From the NCBI GenBank assembly GCA_016711705.1, contig JADJSK010000001.1, positions 248,001 through 312,000 on the forward strand: a stretch of DNA of 64,000 nt. The letters are read 5' to 3'. Source of the DNA: Candidatus Brachybacter algidus. GTDB taxonomy: Bacteria > Bacteroidota > Bacteroidia > Chitinophagales > Saprospiraceae. Made by a program: the position numbers and the translations under genes. Shown here in pieces: positions 9,003 to 18,082 of the stretch (positions within the stretch are counted from its first letter, which is position 1; each line of letters begins with the position of its first letter). Under the pieces are notes generated by a model. It ran no database searches. It was not told the DNA's origin and saw only the letters and a list, made by a program, of their open reading frames with translations.

Positions 9003-9650
9003 ATGGAAGAAACCGTTAAACATCCCAGGCATATTGCTATAGCTGGAAATATCGGAGCCGGTAAGACATCATTGACGACCTTGTTAGCTCAGCATTTTAA
9101 ATGGGATGTCCATTATGAGGATACAGAGAGCAATCCTTATCTTTCAGATTTTTATGTGGATATGACCAGATGGTCTTTTAATCTTCAGATATATTTTCTC
9201 AATAGCAGATATAAACAAATCCTTAAAATACACAAAGGCGGTAATACTGTTATTCAGGACAGAACCATCTATGAAGATGCTTATATCTTTGCTCCGAATC
9301 TCCACGAGATGGGACTCATGAGCCAACGTGACTTTAATAACTATTTTGATCTTTTTAAAACCATGTCATCGCAAGTCAAGGCGCCAGACCTTCTAATATA
9401 TATTCAGGCTACTATCCCAACTTTAGTGGACCATATTCATAAAAGAGGCAGAGATTACGAGGGTAATATGAGTCTGGATTACTTAAAAAAACTTAATAAA
9501 AGATATGATTCCTGGATCGAAAGTTATACTGAAGGTCCTTTGCTCATCATTAATGCGGACAAATTGAATTTTATCGATAGTAAAGATGATCTGGGTGCAG
9601 TCATTGAAATGATCGATGCAGAATTAAACGGTTTGTATTCGAATCTTTAA
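9003..9650 (+). CDS. Deoxynucleoside kinase
   Basis: 215 residues. P-loop GNIGAGKTS (15-23), the QDRTIYED segment carrying the family's DR(S/T) motif, and the lid-type KRGRDYE match the dNK/dGK/dCK family (PF01712). It phosphorylates deoxynucleosides for dNTP salvage in the cytoplasm. Exact specificity (dA, dG, dC or dT) cannot be told. No other Met precedes the P-loop, so the ATG at 9003 is the start, which makes its promoter position unusual. It converges on a small membrane-protein ORF whose stop is adjacent. Confidence 0.92.
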   Translation: MEETVKHPRHIAIAGNIGAGKTSLTTLLAQHFKWDVHYEDTESNPYLSDFYVDMTRWSFNLQIYFLNSRYKQILKIHKGGNTVIQDRTIYEDAYIFAPNLHEMGLMSQRDFNNYFDLFKTMSSQVKAPDLLIYIQATIPTLVDHIHKRGRDYEGNMSLDYLKKLNKRYDSWIESYTEGPLLIINADKLNFIDSKDDLGAVIEMIDAELNGLYSNL

Positions 9651-9818
9651 TTAAGGTAATTTAATAACAACCTCATTTTCCTGATTAGAATCAACCGAAG
9701 AAGTTGGCTTTGTTGAAAGTACCAAATAAGTTAACAAGATGAGAAATAACGCGAAAGCTAAAACAGCATTTTTTTTCATGGTCTTAGCTTTAGACAATTG
9801 ATTGATTGAACGATACAT
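9651..9818 (-). CDS. Small single-pass membrane protein, hypothetical
   Basis: 55 residues from ATG 9818. It starts with a basic stretch (KAKTMKKN) followed by one hydrophobic helix (AVLAFALFLILLTYLVL) and a short acidic, serine-rich tail. The frame is open further upstream only with a TTG start, which I consider less likely. The stop abuts the stop of the kinase gene. I do not recognise a family. Orientation of charge suggests the C-terminus faces the periplasm. It might be spurious, but hydrophobic composition and size fit the many small membrane proteins of this phylum. Confidence 0.45.
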   Translation of the reverse strand: MYRSINQLSKAKTMKKNAVLAFALFLILLTYLVLSTKPTSSVDSNQENEVVIKLP

Positions 9819-9979
9819 GAGAAAAAAATTTAAAAATGGAATTATTGTATTGCTTAAGAATATCAACGTCAATTTATTTCTTTAAAGTTCATTAAAACTT
9901 AATTTCAATAAGATTTATGCCGATTTTCACACAAATATAACACATTAAATTATTTCGTAATATATTATTTTAAATTTTT

Positions 9980-11164
9980 ATGGAGTCAAAGTATAATTTA
10001 AGAGGTGTTTCAGCGGATAAAGAGGACGTACATGCTGCTATAATTAACCTGGACAAAGGTTTATTCCCATCAGCTTTTTGTAAAATTTTACCTGACTTTG
10101 TTGCTAATGACGAAGAATATTGCAATATTATGCATGCAGATACGGCCGGGACTAAGACTTCATTAGCCTATTTGTACTGGAAAGAGACTGGTGATATCTC
10201 GGTATGGGAGGGCATCGTACAAGATGCCATTGTCATGAATACAGATGACATGGCTTGTGTAGGCTGCATCGATAATATCATCCTTTCGAGTACCATCGGA
10301 AGGAACAAAGCATTGATTCCCAAAGAAGTATTGGCTACTTTGATCGGCGCCACATCAAAGTTTATTGAGAAAATGGCTGATCTTGAAGTTCGCATAGTTT
10401 TGGCAGGAGGAGAAACAGCAGACGTTGGAGATATTGTCAGGACAGCTGATGTTGGCTTTACTGCTTTTGGAAGACTAAAAAGAAAAGATCTGGTTATCAA
10501 TAAAATTCGTTCAGGTCAAGTTATAATTGGGTTTGAATCTTATGGCCAATCAACCTATGAAACGGAGTACAATAGCGGAATTGGCTCAAATGGTCTTACG
10601 ATGGCCCGTCACGAATTGTTTCATCATGACTATGCTGATAAATATGAAGAAACCTATGCTCCTCAGATCGATCGAAAATATGTTTATACAGGTAAGTTTA
10701 AAGTAGATGACAACGTAATCATAGGTGGAAGAAATCATCCAATAGGTAAACTGGCATTATCACCTACCAGGACATATTTACCTGTATTGAATGAAATTCT
10801 AAAAAATCATAAGGAAAGTATTCATGGCATTATTCATGCTACAGGAGGCGGTCATACAAAGGTTTTGAAATATTGTGATGCACCTGTTCATATTTTAAAG
10901 GATAATCTTTTTGAGGTTCCGCCTATTTTTGATATTATCCAAAAGTCAACAGACACTTCATTAGCAGAAATGTATAAGGTCTTCAATATGGGAACAAGGC
11001 TTGAGTTATACATTGATGCAGAAGCTGCTGCTTCCATTATTGAAATATCCGCAATATTTAATATCAGGGCTCAAGTGATAGGAAGAGTAGAAGGCTCTAA
11101 AGATAATTCAATGTCTGTAACAGTGATAACAAATACAGAAACTCTTGTATATCAAGAGAAATAG
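9980..11164 (+). CDS. purM: Phosphoribosylformylglycinamidine cyclo-ligase (AIR synthase)
   Basis: 394 residues, the longer Bacteroidota form of PurM. It opens with YNLRGVSADKEDVHAAI, has the metal/ATP-binding HADTAGTKTSLAY (residues 53-65), NTDDMACVG, and the C-terminal GIIHATGGGHTKVLKY. It converts FGAM to AIR with ATP, the fifth step of purine synthesis. It is monocistronic here; purH lies 19 kb away on the other strand. No TAnnTTTG element is obvious just upstream. Confidence 0.93.
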   Translation: MESKYNLRGVSADKEDVHAAIINLDKGLFPSAFCKILPDFVANDEEYCNIMHADTAGTKTSLAYLYWKETGDISVWEGIVQDAIVMNTDDMACVGCIDNIILSSTIGRNKALIPKEVLATLIGATSKFIEKMADLEVRIVLAGGETADVGDIVRTADVGFTAFGRLKRKDLVINKIRSGQVIIGFESYGQSTYETEYNSGIGSNGLTMARHELFHHDYADKYEETYAPQIDRKYVYTGKFKVDDNVIIGGRNHPIGKLALSPTRTYLPVLNEILKNHKESIHGIIHATGGGHTKVLKYCDAPVHILKDNLFEVPPIFDIIQKSTDTSLAEMYKVFNMGTRLELYIDAEAAASIIEISAIFNIRAQVIGRVEGSKDNSMSVTVITNTETLVYQEK

Positions 11165-11182
11165 CTGTTTCGGTCTAAAGAT

Positions 11183-11761
11183 TTATTTCGTATTTTTCCA
11201 TTTCAATAAATCCTGAATTGCTAAATACCGATGGCTGATTTTGTTTTTTTCTACTTCAGAATACTCTGCTAAGGTTCTTGTGTCACCAATTGGAATGAAA
11301 ATTGAATCATAGCCAAATCCATTTATTCCTTTTTCTTCAAAAGATATATTTCCATACAATCTACCGGTAAAGGATCTTGAAATATTCTTGCTTTTTAAGT
11401 AAATGCAACATTCGAAATATGCGCTTCTATCTTTAACATTTACCATGTTTTCAAGCAATAATCTTCTGTTGCTGCTATCATTTGCATTTGGACCTGAATA
11501 TCTGGCAGAATATACTCCGGGTGCGCCATCTAATGATGAAACAACAAGACCTGAATCATCTGCAATCGTCGTTTCTTTTACATATTTAAATAGGGTGGTG
11601 GCTTTCAATTGAGAGTTTTCTTCAAATGTGTGTCCTGTTTCCTCAATTTCTGGTATGTCCGGAAAATCAAACAAAGAATATACATTGTACTCTTTTCCAA
11701 AGATTTCTTTGAATTCATCCAGCTTGTGGCCGTTTTTGGTAGCTATTAATAACTTGTTCAT
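11183..11761 (-). CDS. rdgB: Non-canonical purine NTP pyrophosphatase (RdgB/HAM1)
   Basis: 192 residues. Signature segments LLIATKNGHKLDEF at the N-terminus, ADDSGLVV, GAPGVYSARYSG and GFGYDSIF, and the C-terminal SHR within KISHRYLA, define the ITPase family. It hydrolyses dITP, ITP and XTP to clean the nucleotide pool. Its ATG overlaps the TGA of the upstream 141-residue gene by 4 nt, so translation is coupled. Confidence 0.95.
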   Translation of the reverse strand: MNKLLIATKNGHKLDEFKEIFGKEYNVYSLFDFPDIPEIEETGHTFEENSQLKATTLFKYVKETTIADDSGLVVSSLDGAPGVYSARYSGPNANDSSNRRLLLENMVNVKDRSAYFECCIYLKSKNISRSFTGRLYGNISFEEKGINGFGYDSIFIPIGDTRTLAEYSEVEKNKISHRYLAIQDLLKWKNTK

Positions 11762-12183
11762 TTTCCAAATAATGCTTTAAAACTTAACCAAAACTGAGCT
11801 TTTTTAGTGGAGTCTTCAACTATCTCTCTCATTGAAAAAGTCTCGAATAGGGTGTGTATTCCAATTTTATTGACAGAATTAACTTGAGTTTGCCTGAACC
11901 CGGTAAGGTTACTGCCAAAGAACGCCAAAACAATTGGTTCCTTATGTTCTAAAATACCGGACCAATCCAATACCTTATTCTGATCAATTGAATGAAACAA
12001 AACATCTTGCTCTGTATCCATTCCAAGAGCTTTAGTAGTTTTTGTAAGGTTATCTACGAAATCCGGATTATTGGATTCCTCCGAAGACATAAAGAGTATT
12101 ATTTTTTTTTTGAATTCAGGTGAAAAAAATATTGAATTACTTTTATTTCGAGTTCTATATATTTTTGTTTGAAAGATTGGCAT
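11758..12183 (-). CDS. Conserved small protein upstream of rdgB (possible HolD/psi-like)
   Basis: 141 residues, no signal peptide or membrane segment. The layout is a beta strand (KKIILFMSS), a helix with FVDNLTKTTKALGM, a second strand (PIVLAFFGS), and a C-terminal helix ending KKAQFWLSFKALFGK. This order, including the C-terminal S-x-x-x-I/L-x-x-x-x-x-x-K-x-x-x-W pattern, resembles the psi subunit of DNA polymerase III (HolD). That is a weak fold-level inference, not a recognised match. It overlaps rdgB by 4 nt (ATGA). A few residues before SPEFKKK may not be translated: the annotated ATG 12183 gives a basic 20-residue leader. Confidence 0.7.
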   Translation of the reverse strand: MPIFQTKIYRTRNKSNSIFFSPEFKKKIILFMSSEESNNPDFVDNLTKTTKALGMDTEQDVLFHSIDQNKVLDWSGILEHKEPIVLAFFGSNLTGFRQTQVNSVNKIGIHTLFETFSMREIVEDSTKKAQFWLSFKALFGK

Positions 12184-12284
12184 CAGCGGAATATAATTTG
12201 TTAAAGCTAATTTTTTAAGCTATAAAAGAAATATTATTATATTAATCTTTAAAATATGTATTTAATATTTTGCAATTAATTTAT

Positions 12285-12292
12285 TACATTTG
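12285..12292 (+). promoter_or_regulatory. -7 element (TACATTTG) upstream of ilvE
   Basis: TACATTTG matches TAnnTTTG; the ATG lies 20 nt downstream of its last base. A TTTG is present at 12269-12272 but only 12 nt upstream, too close for the usual -33 box. Confidence 0.45.
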
Positions 12293-12311
12293 TAAATAAA
12301 CCTTCTTGCAG

Positions 12312-13382
12312 ATGACAAATATAAGTATTACACCGGTAACTAAATCAAGAATCACTGAAGTTGATTTCGACAATCTTGGGTTTGGAAAGATTTTTTCTGA
12401 TCACATGTTTGTTGCAGATTACTACGATGGCGCATGGCATGATTACAGAATTGTTCCATTGGAAAAAATGTCTATACACCCTGCCAATATGGCTTTGCAT
12501 TACGGACAGTCAATATTCGAAGGCTTAAAGGCCAGTAAGGATAAAGACGGAACTCCGATGCTTTTTCGTCCAGAAAAAAATATAGAAAGACTTAATAGGT
12601 CAGCAGTTCGCATGTGTATGCCGGAATTTCCTTTGGAAGATCTTTTGGAAGCTATGAAAACTTTGGTTCTTATGGAGAAAGAATGGATTCCTACTGCAGT
12701 TGGTTCATCCTTGTATTTGAGACCATTTATGTTTGCTACTGATGAATATCTTGGTGTAGCTGCTTCTACTACATATAGATTGATGATCCTCGCATGTCCT
12801 TCTGGTGTTTATTATTCAAAACCAATAAAGTTGCTTGCTGAAGACCATTATGTAAGAGCAGTGAAAGGAGGGGTCGGTGAAGCGAAGACTGCAGGCAATT
12901 ATGCTGCATCTCTTTATCCTGCAAAATTAGCAAGAGAAAAAGGCTTTGACCAAATACTTTGGTTGGATGGTATCTATAATAAGTATGTTCAGGAAGTTGG
13001 TACGATGAATATCTTCTTTGTATTGAAAGATAAAGTAATGACTCCTGCTGAAGATGGGGCTATCCTGAAAGGGGTTACAAGAAATTCTTTAATGAAAATT
13101 CTCAAATCAAGAGGAATTGAAGTTGTAGAGAAATTAATATCAATAGATGAAGTTATTGACGAATATAACAAGGGTAATCTGATAGAGATTTTTGGAGCAG
13201 GCACAGCTGCGGTTGTTACAAATGTTAGTTCAATGACTTACAAAGATATAACTATTTCTTTTGACGAATCCAATTGGGAATTGTCTAACAATCTAAAAAA
13301 TACAATTAATCAATTGAGAAATGGAGAAATAGAAGATACTTTCGATTTCACAATGAGGATTGAGGAACCCGTAGCCATCTAG
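12312..13382 (+). CDS. ilvE: Branched-chain amino acid aminotransferase
   Basis: 356 residues from ATG 12312; an in-frame TTG 6 nt upstream is a less likely start. Class IV PLP aminotransferase features are clear: HYGQSIFEGLKA, LYLRPFMFAT, GEAKTAGNYAAS with the PLP lysine (Lys192), QEVGTMNIFFV and GVTRNSLM. Length and motifs fit the BCAT form found in Bacteroidota and eukaryotes. It interconverts Leu/Ile/Val and their keto acids in the cytoplasm. It is monocistronic and followed by a strong terminator. Confidence 0.95.
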   Translation: MTNISITPVTKSRITEVDFDNLGFGKIFSDHMFVADYYDGAWHDYRIVPLEKMSIHPANMALHYGQSIFEGLKASKDKDGTPMLFRPEKNIERLNRSAVRMCMPEFPLEDLLEAMKTLVLMEKEWIPTAVGSSLYLRPFMFATDEYLGVAASTTYRLMILACPSGVYYSKPIKLLAEDHYVRAVKGGVGEAKTAGNYAASLYPAKLAREKGFDQILWLDGIYNKYVQEVGTMNIFFVLKDKVMTPAEDGAILKGVTRNSLMKILKSRGIEVVEKLISIDEVIDEYNKGNLIEIFGAGTAAVVTNVSSMTYKDITISFDESNWELSNNLKNTINQLRNGEIEDTFDFTMRIEEPVAI

Positions 13383-13403
13383 AAATTTTAAAAATATATT
13401 TTG

Positions 13404-13439
13404 AGTGCGTACTAAGTTGTTTTTAGTATGCACTTTTTT
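13404..13439 (+). terminator. Rho-independent terminator of ilvE
   Basis: AGTGCGTACTAA pairs with TTAGTATGCACT (one G-T wobble) around a 7-nt loop and runs into TTTTTT. It lies about 20 nt after the ilvE stop. Confidence 0.85.
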
Positions 13440-13951
13440 ATTTGAGCAATAAGCTATGAAGATATTTTACTCAAGTCTCGGTAGTCAAATTTTCTTTTTT
13501 GAAAGATAAATTTAAATTTTAATAAAATGTTAGATGTTAGAAGCTTGTCCAACAAAGCTATGGCGAGGGCGGGGTAGATTTTAGATGGCTTTCCATAAAT
13601 CTAATTGATATTTTTTTTATTAAACCTATTAAAGAAAAAATATGAATCCTTTGATTAAGCTCCCCGCCGTCACTTTGGCTAGTCGGGCAAGCATCTAACA
13701 TCTAACATCAGCCATCTCTTTGTTTCTTAACTGCCGAAACTTGAATTATTTTATATACATAAAAATTCAATATTAAATGTTATTATTGCCTTGCTTTTGT
13801 TCGGAAAAGCCTTTAAATACTTGAAGTAATATAAAAATATATTCAAAAATTTCGCTTAAAAAAGTGAATTTCAATATGTAATTTCTTGTTTTTTTGAGCT
13901 GTATTCCGGGTTGATTTATCTTATTTATATTACCTTAATTCGTATCTCAAA
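13440..13951. other. Intergenic region upstream of GH97
   Basis: About 510 bp, very AT-rich, holding an imperfect inverted repeat (13527-13707). The stretch 13740-13951 is A/T-rich with no exact TAnnTTTG match close to the GH97 ATG. No gene is seen. Confidence 0.6.
13527..13707. repeat. Imperfect inverted repeat with TTAGATGTTAGA ends
   Basis: The left arm (13527-13576) begins ATGTTAGATGTTAGAAGCTTG and contains GGCGAGGGCGGGG; the right arm (13661-13707) reads CCCCGCCGTCAC and ends GCATCTAACATCTAACAT, its approximate reverse complement. About 85 bp of AT-rich DNA lies between. It looks like a short non-autonomous element or a composite of common intergenic phrase repeats. Confidence 0.55.
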
Positions 13952-16150
13952 ATGCATCAGATAAATTTATTAAAGATATCTATACCCTTTTTTTTCTTCT
14001 TTTTTTCTTCTTTTTTGCTTCAATCAAGAGACATTAACATGACTTCCCCTGGTGGTAAGATCCAGGCTACATTTTATATTAATTCTGATGGAAGTATAGG
14101 TTATACAGTTGCAGCTTCAAGCCAGAATTTTATTAAAGAATCTAAATTGGGTATCAGGATAAAGGAAGATGAATTATTTGACTCTAACTTTCTGATTAAA
14201 GCAGATTCTTCTGCTGTTGATAACACTTGGGAGCCTGTCTGGGGAGAAGAGTCAACGATCCGCAATCATTACAAAGAGTATATATTTAGATTGTGTGATC
14301 TTAAAAATAAAGATATTCAATACAATATCATTTTTAGATTATTCGATGATGGTCTTGGGTTTCGGTATGACTTTCCTAAGCAACCATTGCTTAATTATTT
14401 TACCATAATTGATGAATTGACTGAGTTTAATTTGTCCGGTGATTTTAAAGCCTTTTGGATCCCGGGTGATTATGATACTAATGAGTTTCAATATAGTACT
14501 ACCAAGATATCCGGTGTCAGCAGAGCTAAAAACCCTACAAGCACAAGCATTTCTGGCGCTTTTGAATTTGGAGATCATACTACACAGACTCCCTTGATGT
14601 TAAAAGCGCCTTCAGGCCTTTATGTCAATATCCATGAAGCAGCCCTCATCAATTATCCGGCTATGGAATTGGATGTAGATGTTCAAAAGTATAAATTGAA
14701 AGCACATCTTGTGCCGGATGCTGTAGGTAATAAAGCCTACATGCAGACTCCATGTGTCACACCCTGGAGAACAATAGTAGCAAGTAAAAAAGCGACAGAA
14801 ATTCTTGCATCAAAAATAATTCTTAATCTTAATGATGCGGCACCAATCGCGGATTATTCTTGGATAAAACCAATGAAATATGTAGGTATTTGGTGGGAGA
14901 TGCACGTCAATAGGTCGACATGGAATTATTCAGATGAATCAAATACAAAAATTGGTGTTACTGATTATTCGACCTTAAAACCAAATGGAAAGCACGGTGC
15001 TAATAATGAAAATGTAAAAAAGTACATAGATTTTGCTGCAGACAATGGATTTGGAGGTGTCCTGGTAGAAGGATGGAATGTAGGTTGGGAAGACTGGTTT
15101 GGCAAATGGAAGGAAGATGTTTTTGACTTTGTAACACCTTATCCGGATTTTGACATTCAAATGTTGAGTGACTATGCCAAGTCAAAGAATGTAAGTTTAA
15201 TCATGCATCATGAGACCTCAGCATCTGCGACCAATTATGAGCGTCATCAGGATGCAGCACTGGATCTTATGAAAAAATATGGTTACCCTGCGGCCAAATC
15301 TGGATATGTCGGCAGAATAATACCAAGAGGAGAACATCATGATGGTCAATGGATGGTCAATCATTATAACAGAACGGCAGCTAATTTTCTTAAAAATAAA
15401 TTGATGTTGGATGCTCATGAGCCAGTCCGTCCGACCGGCCTGCAAAGAACCTTCCCCAATTGGATGGCGTCTGAAGCAGGACGAGGCATGGAATTCAACG
15501 CATGGAGCTCAGGCAATCCTCCTGACCATGAGACCATTCTACCTTTCACAAGATTGATGGGTGGCCCAATGGATTATACACCTGGAATTTTTCAGACGGA
15601 TTTATCTTACTACGATAAAAATAAAAAAGAAACTATCCATACTACGTTGGCGAAGCAGTTAGCGCTTTATGTCACTATGTATAGTCCACTTCAAATGGCA
15701 GCTGACCTTCCGGAAAACTATTTAAGATTCCCTGATGCATTTCAGTTTATTAAGGATGTAGCAGTCAACTGGTCGCGTTCTGTGTATCTGGATGCTGAGC
15801 CTGGAGACTACATTTATGTGGCTAGAAAGGAAAAAAGCGGTAACAATTGGTTTGTCGGCTGCATAACTGATGAAGTGTCGAGAAAAGCAAATATTTCTTT
15901 AAATTTCTTAGATCCAGGTAAGACTTATAAAGCAACTATTTATGCAGATACAAAAGATGCTGATTATGAGAAAAATCCAATGAGTTATAAAATAACCAAT
16001 GTTTTGGTCAACAATAAGTCGAAATTGCCTATTTATCTTGCACCTGGCGGAGGTTCCGCAATCACTATTCAGTATGCTTCTAAAGCTGATATTAAAGCAT
16101 TGAAAAGCATTGATAATAAGTCATTTATTGAGAAATGGGAGAAGAAGTAA
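13952..16150 (+). CDS. Glycoside hydrolase family 97 (SusB-like alpha-glucosidase/galactosidase)
   Basis: 732 residues. A Phe-rich signal peptide (PFFFFFFSSFLLQS) directs export. The N-terminal beta-sandwich is followed by the GH97 barrel signature MKYVGIWWEMH, then GVLVEGWNVGWEDW, IMHHETS, DAHEPVRPTG and SEAGRGMEFNAW, and a C-terminal beta domain. The conserved glutamates in HHETS, AHEP and GMEFN fit the calcium-dependent inverting alpha-glucoside group rather than the Asp-nucleophile galactosidase group, though I cannot verify structural alignment. It probably cleaves starch-like or other alpha-glucan oligomers in the periplasm. No SusC/SusD pair is near. It overlaps the UbiA-family gene by 16 nt. 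Confidence 0.93.
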   Translation: MHQINLLKISIPFFFFFFSSFLLQSRDINMTSPGGKIQATFYINSDGSIGYTVAASSQNFIKESKLGIRIKEDELFDSNFLIKADSSAVDNTWEPVWGEESTIRNHYKEYIFRLCDLKNKDIQYNIIFRLFDDGLGFRYDFPKQPLLNYFTIIDELTEFNLSGDFKAFWIPGDYDTNEFQYSTTKISGVSRAKNPTSTSISGAFEFGDHTTQTPLMLKAPSGLYVNIHEAALINYPAMELDVDVQKYKLKAHLVPDAVGNKAYMQTPCVTPWRTIVASKKATEILASKIILNLNDAAPIADYSWIKPMKYVGIWWEMHVNRSTWNYSDESNTKIGVTDYSTLKPNGKHGANNENVKKYIDFAADNGFGGVLVEGWNVGWEDWFGKWKEDVFDFVTPYPDFDIQMLSDYAKSKNVSLIMHHETSASATNYERHQDAALDLMKKYGYPAAKSGYVGRIIPRGEHHDGQWMVNHYNRTAANFLKNKLMLDAHEPVRPTGLQRTFPNWMASEAGRGMEFNAWSSGNPPDHETILPFTRLMGGPMDYTPGIFQTDLSYYDKNKKETIHTTLAKQLALYVTMYSPLQMAADLPENYLRFPDAFQFIKDVAVNWSRSVYLDAEPGDYIYVARKEKSGNNWFVGCITDEVSRKANISLNFLDPGKTYKATIYADTKDADYEKNPMSYKITNVLVNNKSKLPIYLAPGGGSAITIQYASKADIKALKSIDNKSFIEKWEKK

Positions 16151-17043
16151 ACGCTTCAGAAAAAGATACAATCAGGGCGGGAATTAATAAATATTTATCA
16201 CTCGTCACTTTTAGTCATACTATTTTTGCTATGCCCTTTGCGATGATTGGCTTTACAATGGGCGTTGTAAAAATGGAGAATTTTGATCCAATGATATTGG
16301 TCAAAGTTATATTATGTATGATTTTCGCCCGAAGTGCAGCAATGGCTTTCAATCGCTACCTTGACAGAGATATAGATGCCATAAACCCAAGGACAAAACA
16401 ACGGGAAATACCTTCAGGTAAGATTACTGAGCGATCTGCATTACTATTTGTAGTGCTCAATTGTTTGGCCTTTGCCTTAACTACCTTCTTTATTAATGAA
16501 CTATGTTTTTTCCTTTCTCCAATTGCTTTGGCAGTAATATTAGGTTATAGCTATACCAAAAGGTTTACTGCACTTTGCCACTATGTATTGGGAGTTGGGC
16601 TAGGATTAGCGCCTGTGGGGGCTTATCTTGCTGTTACAGCTTCATTTGATTGGATTCCTGTCATTATAGGATTGACAGTATTGACCTGGGTTGCCGGATT
16701 TGATATTATTTACAGTCTTCAGGATGATGCGTTTGATCAAGAGCATAAGTTGCACTCGATTCCTGCCCTTGTAGGTAGAAAAAATGCCCTGAGGATTTCA
16801 ACCACTAGTCATATCATGAGTGGAATTGGAATGATTATCACGCTTATACTAATGAGAAGAGATTATCCTCAAGTTAACTTATTGGGATATATAGGAGCAG
16901 CGATTTTTCTGGCGATGTTAATCTATCAACATACTTTAGTTTCTGAAAATAATCTTAATCGAGTCAATTTGGCCTTTATGACCACCAATGGAATTGCAAG
17001 TGTGGTATTTGGTTCTATGGTCATACTCGATTTTTTTATTTAA
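16135..17043 (+). CDS. mqnP: UbiA-family polyprenyltransferase (MqnP-like)
   Basis: 302 residues, about eight membrane helices. The two prenyl-diphosphate/Mg binding motifs are NRYLDRDIDAINPRTKQRE and DIIYSLQDDAFDQEHKLHS, typical of the 4-hydroxybenzoate octaprenyltransferase-like branch. Because futalosine hydrolase (MqnB) is encoded at 27 kb, the likely role is MqnP, prenylating a naphthoate intermediate of the futalosine menaquinone pathway; this is inference from family and genome context. ATG 16135 lies inside the end of the GH97 gene (16-nt overlap), so translation is probably coupled despite unrelated functions. UbiA sensu stricto is the alternative. Confidence 0.85.
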   Translation: MGEEVNASEKDTIRAGINKYLSLVTFSHTIFAMPFAMIGFTMGVVKMENFDPMILVKVILCMIFARSAAMAFNRYLDRDIDAINPRTKQREIPSGKITERSALLFVVLNCLAFALTTFFINELCFFLSPIALAVILGYSYTKRFTALCHYVLGVGLGLAPVGAYLAVTASFDWIPVIIGLTVLTWVAGFDIIYSLQDDAFDQEHKLHSIPALVGRKNALRISTTSHIMSGIGMIITLILMRRDYPQVNLLGYIGAAIFLAMLIYQHTLVSENNLNRVNLAFMTTNGIASVVFGSMVILDFFI

Positions 17044-17145
17044 CTTGAATATTGGAATACAACCGTTTATAATTTGTGAGTATAAAATTTATTCTTTGAA
17101 TTATCAAACTCAAACTCCAATCTTCACTTTAAAAACCATTTTAAT

Positions 17146-17153
17146 TACCTTTG
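17146..17153 (+). promoter_or_regulatory. -7 element (TACCTTTG) upstream of DUF6580 gene
   Basis: Exact TAnnTTTG match ending 20 nt before the ATG at 17173; no TTTG at the expected -33 position. Confidence 0.35.
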
Positions 17154-17172
17154 TCCTAAATCTATTAATATA

Positions 17173-17763
17173 ATGTCAAGGAAACAAATATATATTCAGT
17201 CAGCCGTTGTGATTTTTATGATCGTGCTAGCAGCGGCGAGCAGGTTAATACCTCATACTTACAATTTGACTCCTGTTGGCGCTATCGCTCTATTTGGAGG
17301 TGCTTATCTCGGTCGAAACTGGAAAGCATTTTTAATTCCAATTATGGCAATATACTTGAGTGATTTTATATTGAATAACCTTATATATGCACAACCTGGT
17401 GATGCTTTTGCTTACGCTTATGACGGTTGGTATTGGGTTTATGGATCTTATGCACTTATAGTTCTTCTAGGGGCGTTTTTATTAAAAAAAGTTAGTGTAT
17501 TAAAAGTTGTAGCCGGTTCACTTGGAGCATCAGCTATCTTTTTTCTTGTAAGTAATTTTGGTTGCTGGCCCGGTACCGTTCCTCCGGTTTATACTCCTGA
17601 TATGAATGGTTTGATGCAATGTTACATAGCTGGACTGCCCTTTTTAAAAGGTACTTTAGTTGGTGACATGGTGTTCAGTGTAGCTTTATTTGGTACTTAT
17701 GCGCTGATACATTCCAAAGTTTTACACCTAAATTCAACTAAAGAAGCAGCTTCATTAAGCTAA
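17173..17763 (+). CDS. DUF6580 family putative membrane transport protein
   Basis: 196 residues, about five to six membrane helices. The segment ASRLIPHTYNLTPVGAIALF and GGAYLGRNWKAFLIP is the hallmark of DUF6580, whose helical layout resembles ECF-transporter S components. Other recognisable parts are FLVSNFGCWPG and a GTLVGDMVFSVALFG motif near the end. The substrate is unknown. A BtuF-like corrinoid/metal-complex binding protein gene lies 3.6 kb downstream, and I infer (weakly) a vitamin or cobalamin-related role. Confidence 0.85.
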   Translation: MSRKQIYIQSAVVIFMIVLAAASRLIPHTYNLTPVGAIALFGGAYLGRNWKAFLIPIMAIYLSDFILNNLIYAQPGDAFAYAYDGWYWVYGSYALIVLLGAFLLKKVSVLKVVAGSLGASAIFFLVSNFGCWPGTVPPVYTPDMNGLMQCYIAGLPFLKGTLVGDMVFSVALFGTYALIHSKVLHLNSTKEAASLS

Positions 17764-18082
17764 ATCTTTCATCTATTTATTAGGATAAAATTAAATACTT
17801 TCATAACTCACCTTTAAGTTTACATAGTAAGTTAGCCCATTGTATTGTATTATATAACTAAAGTTTCGGAGTTGGTTATTGCATTGGTTATCAATAATAT
17901 AAATATAAAATAATCTGTAAGTATAAATACATAAAAAGCTGTATATCAAATGGTTGTTATTGTTATTAGATTTCATATATTTATTTAAATGGTTTCATTT
18001 GCTGGTCTCAACCATCGAAGTTTTATGATGTATCATGATATACGTTGACAACTAAAAGTGTGGAAAACTTTCTAAATTTAAA
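17764..18082. other. AT-rich intergenic region
   Basis: About 320 bp after the DUF6580 stop, strongly A/T-rich. I see no terminator with a T-tract, no RNA and no credible ORF. It ends abruptly at the polypurine block. Confidence 0.5.
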
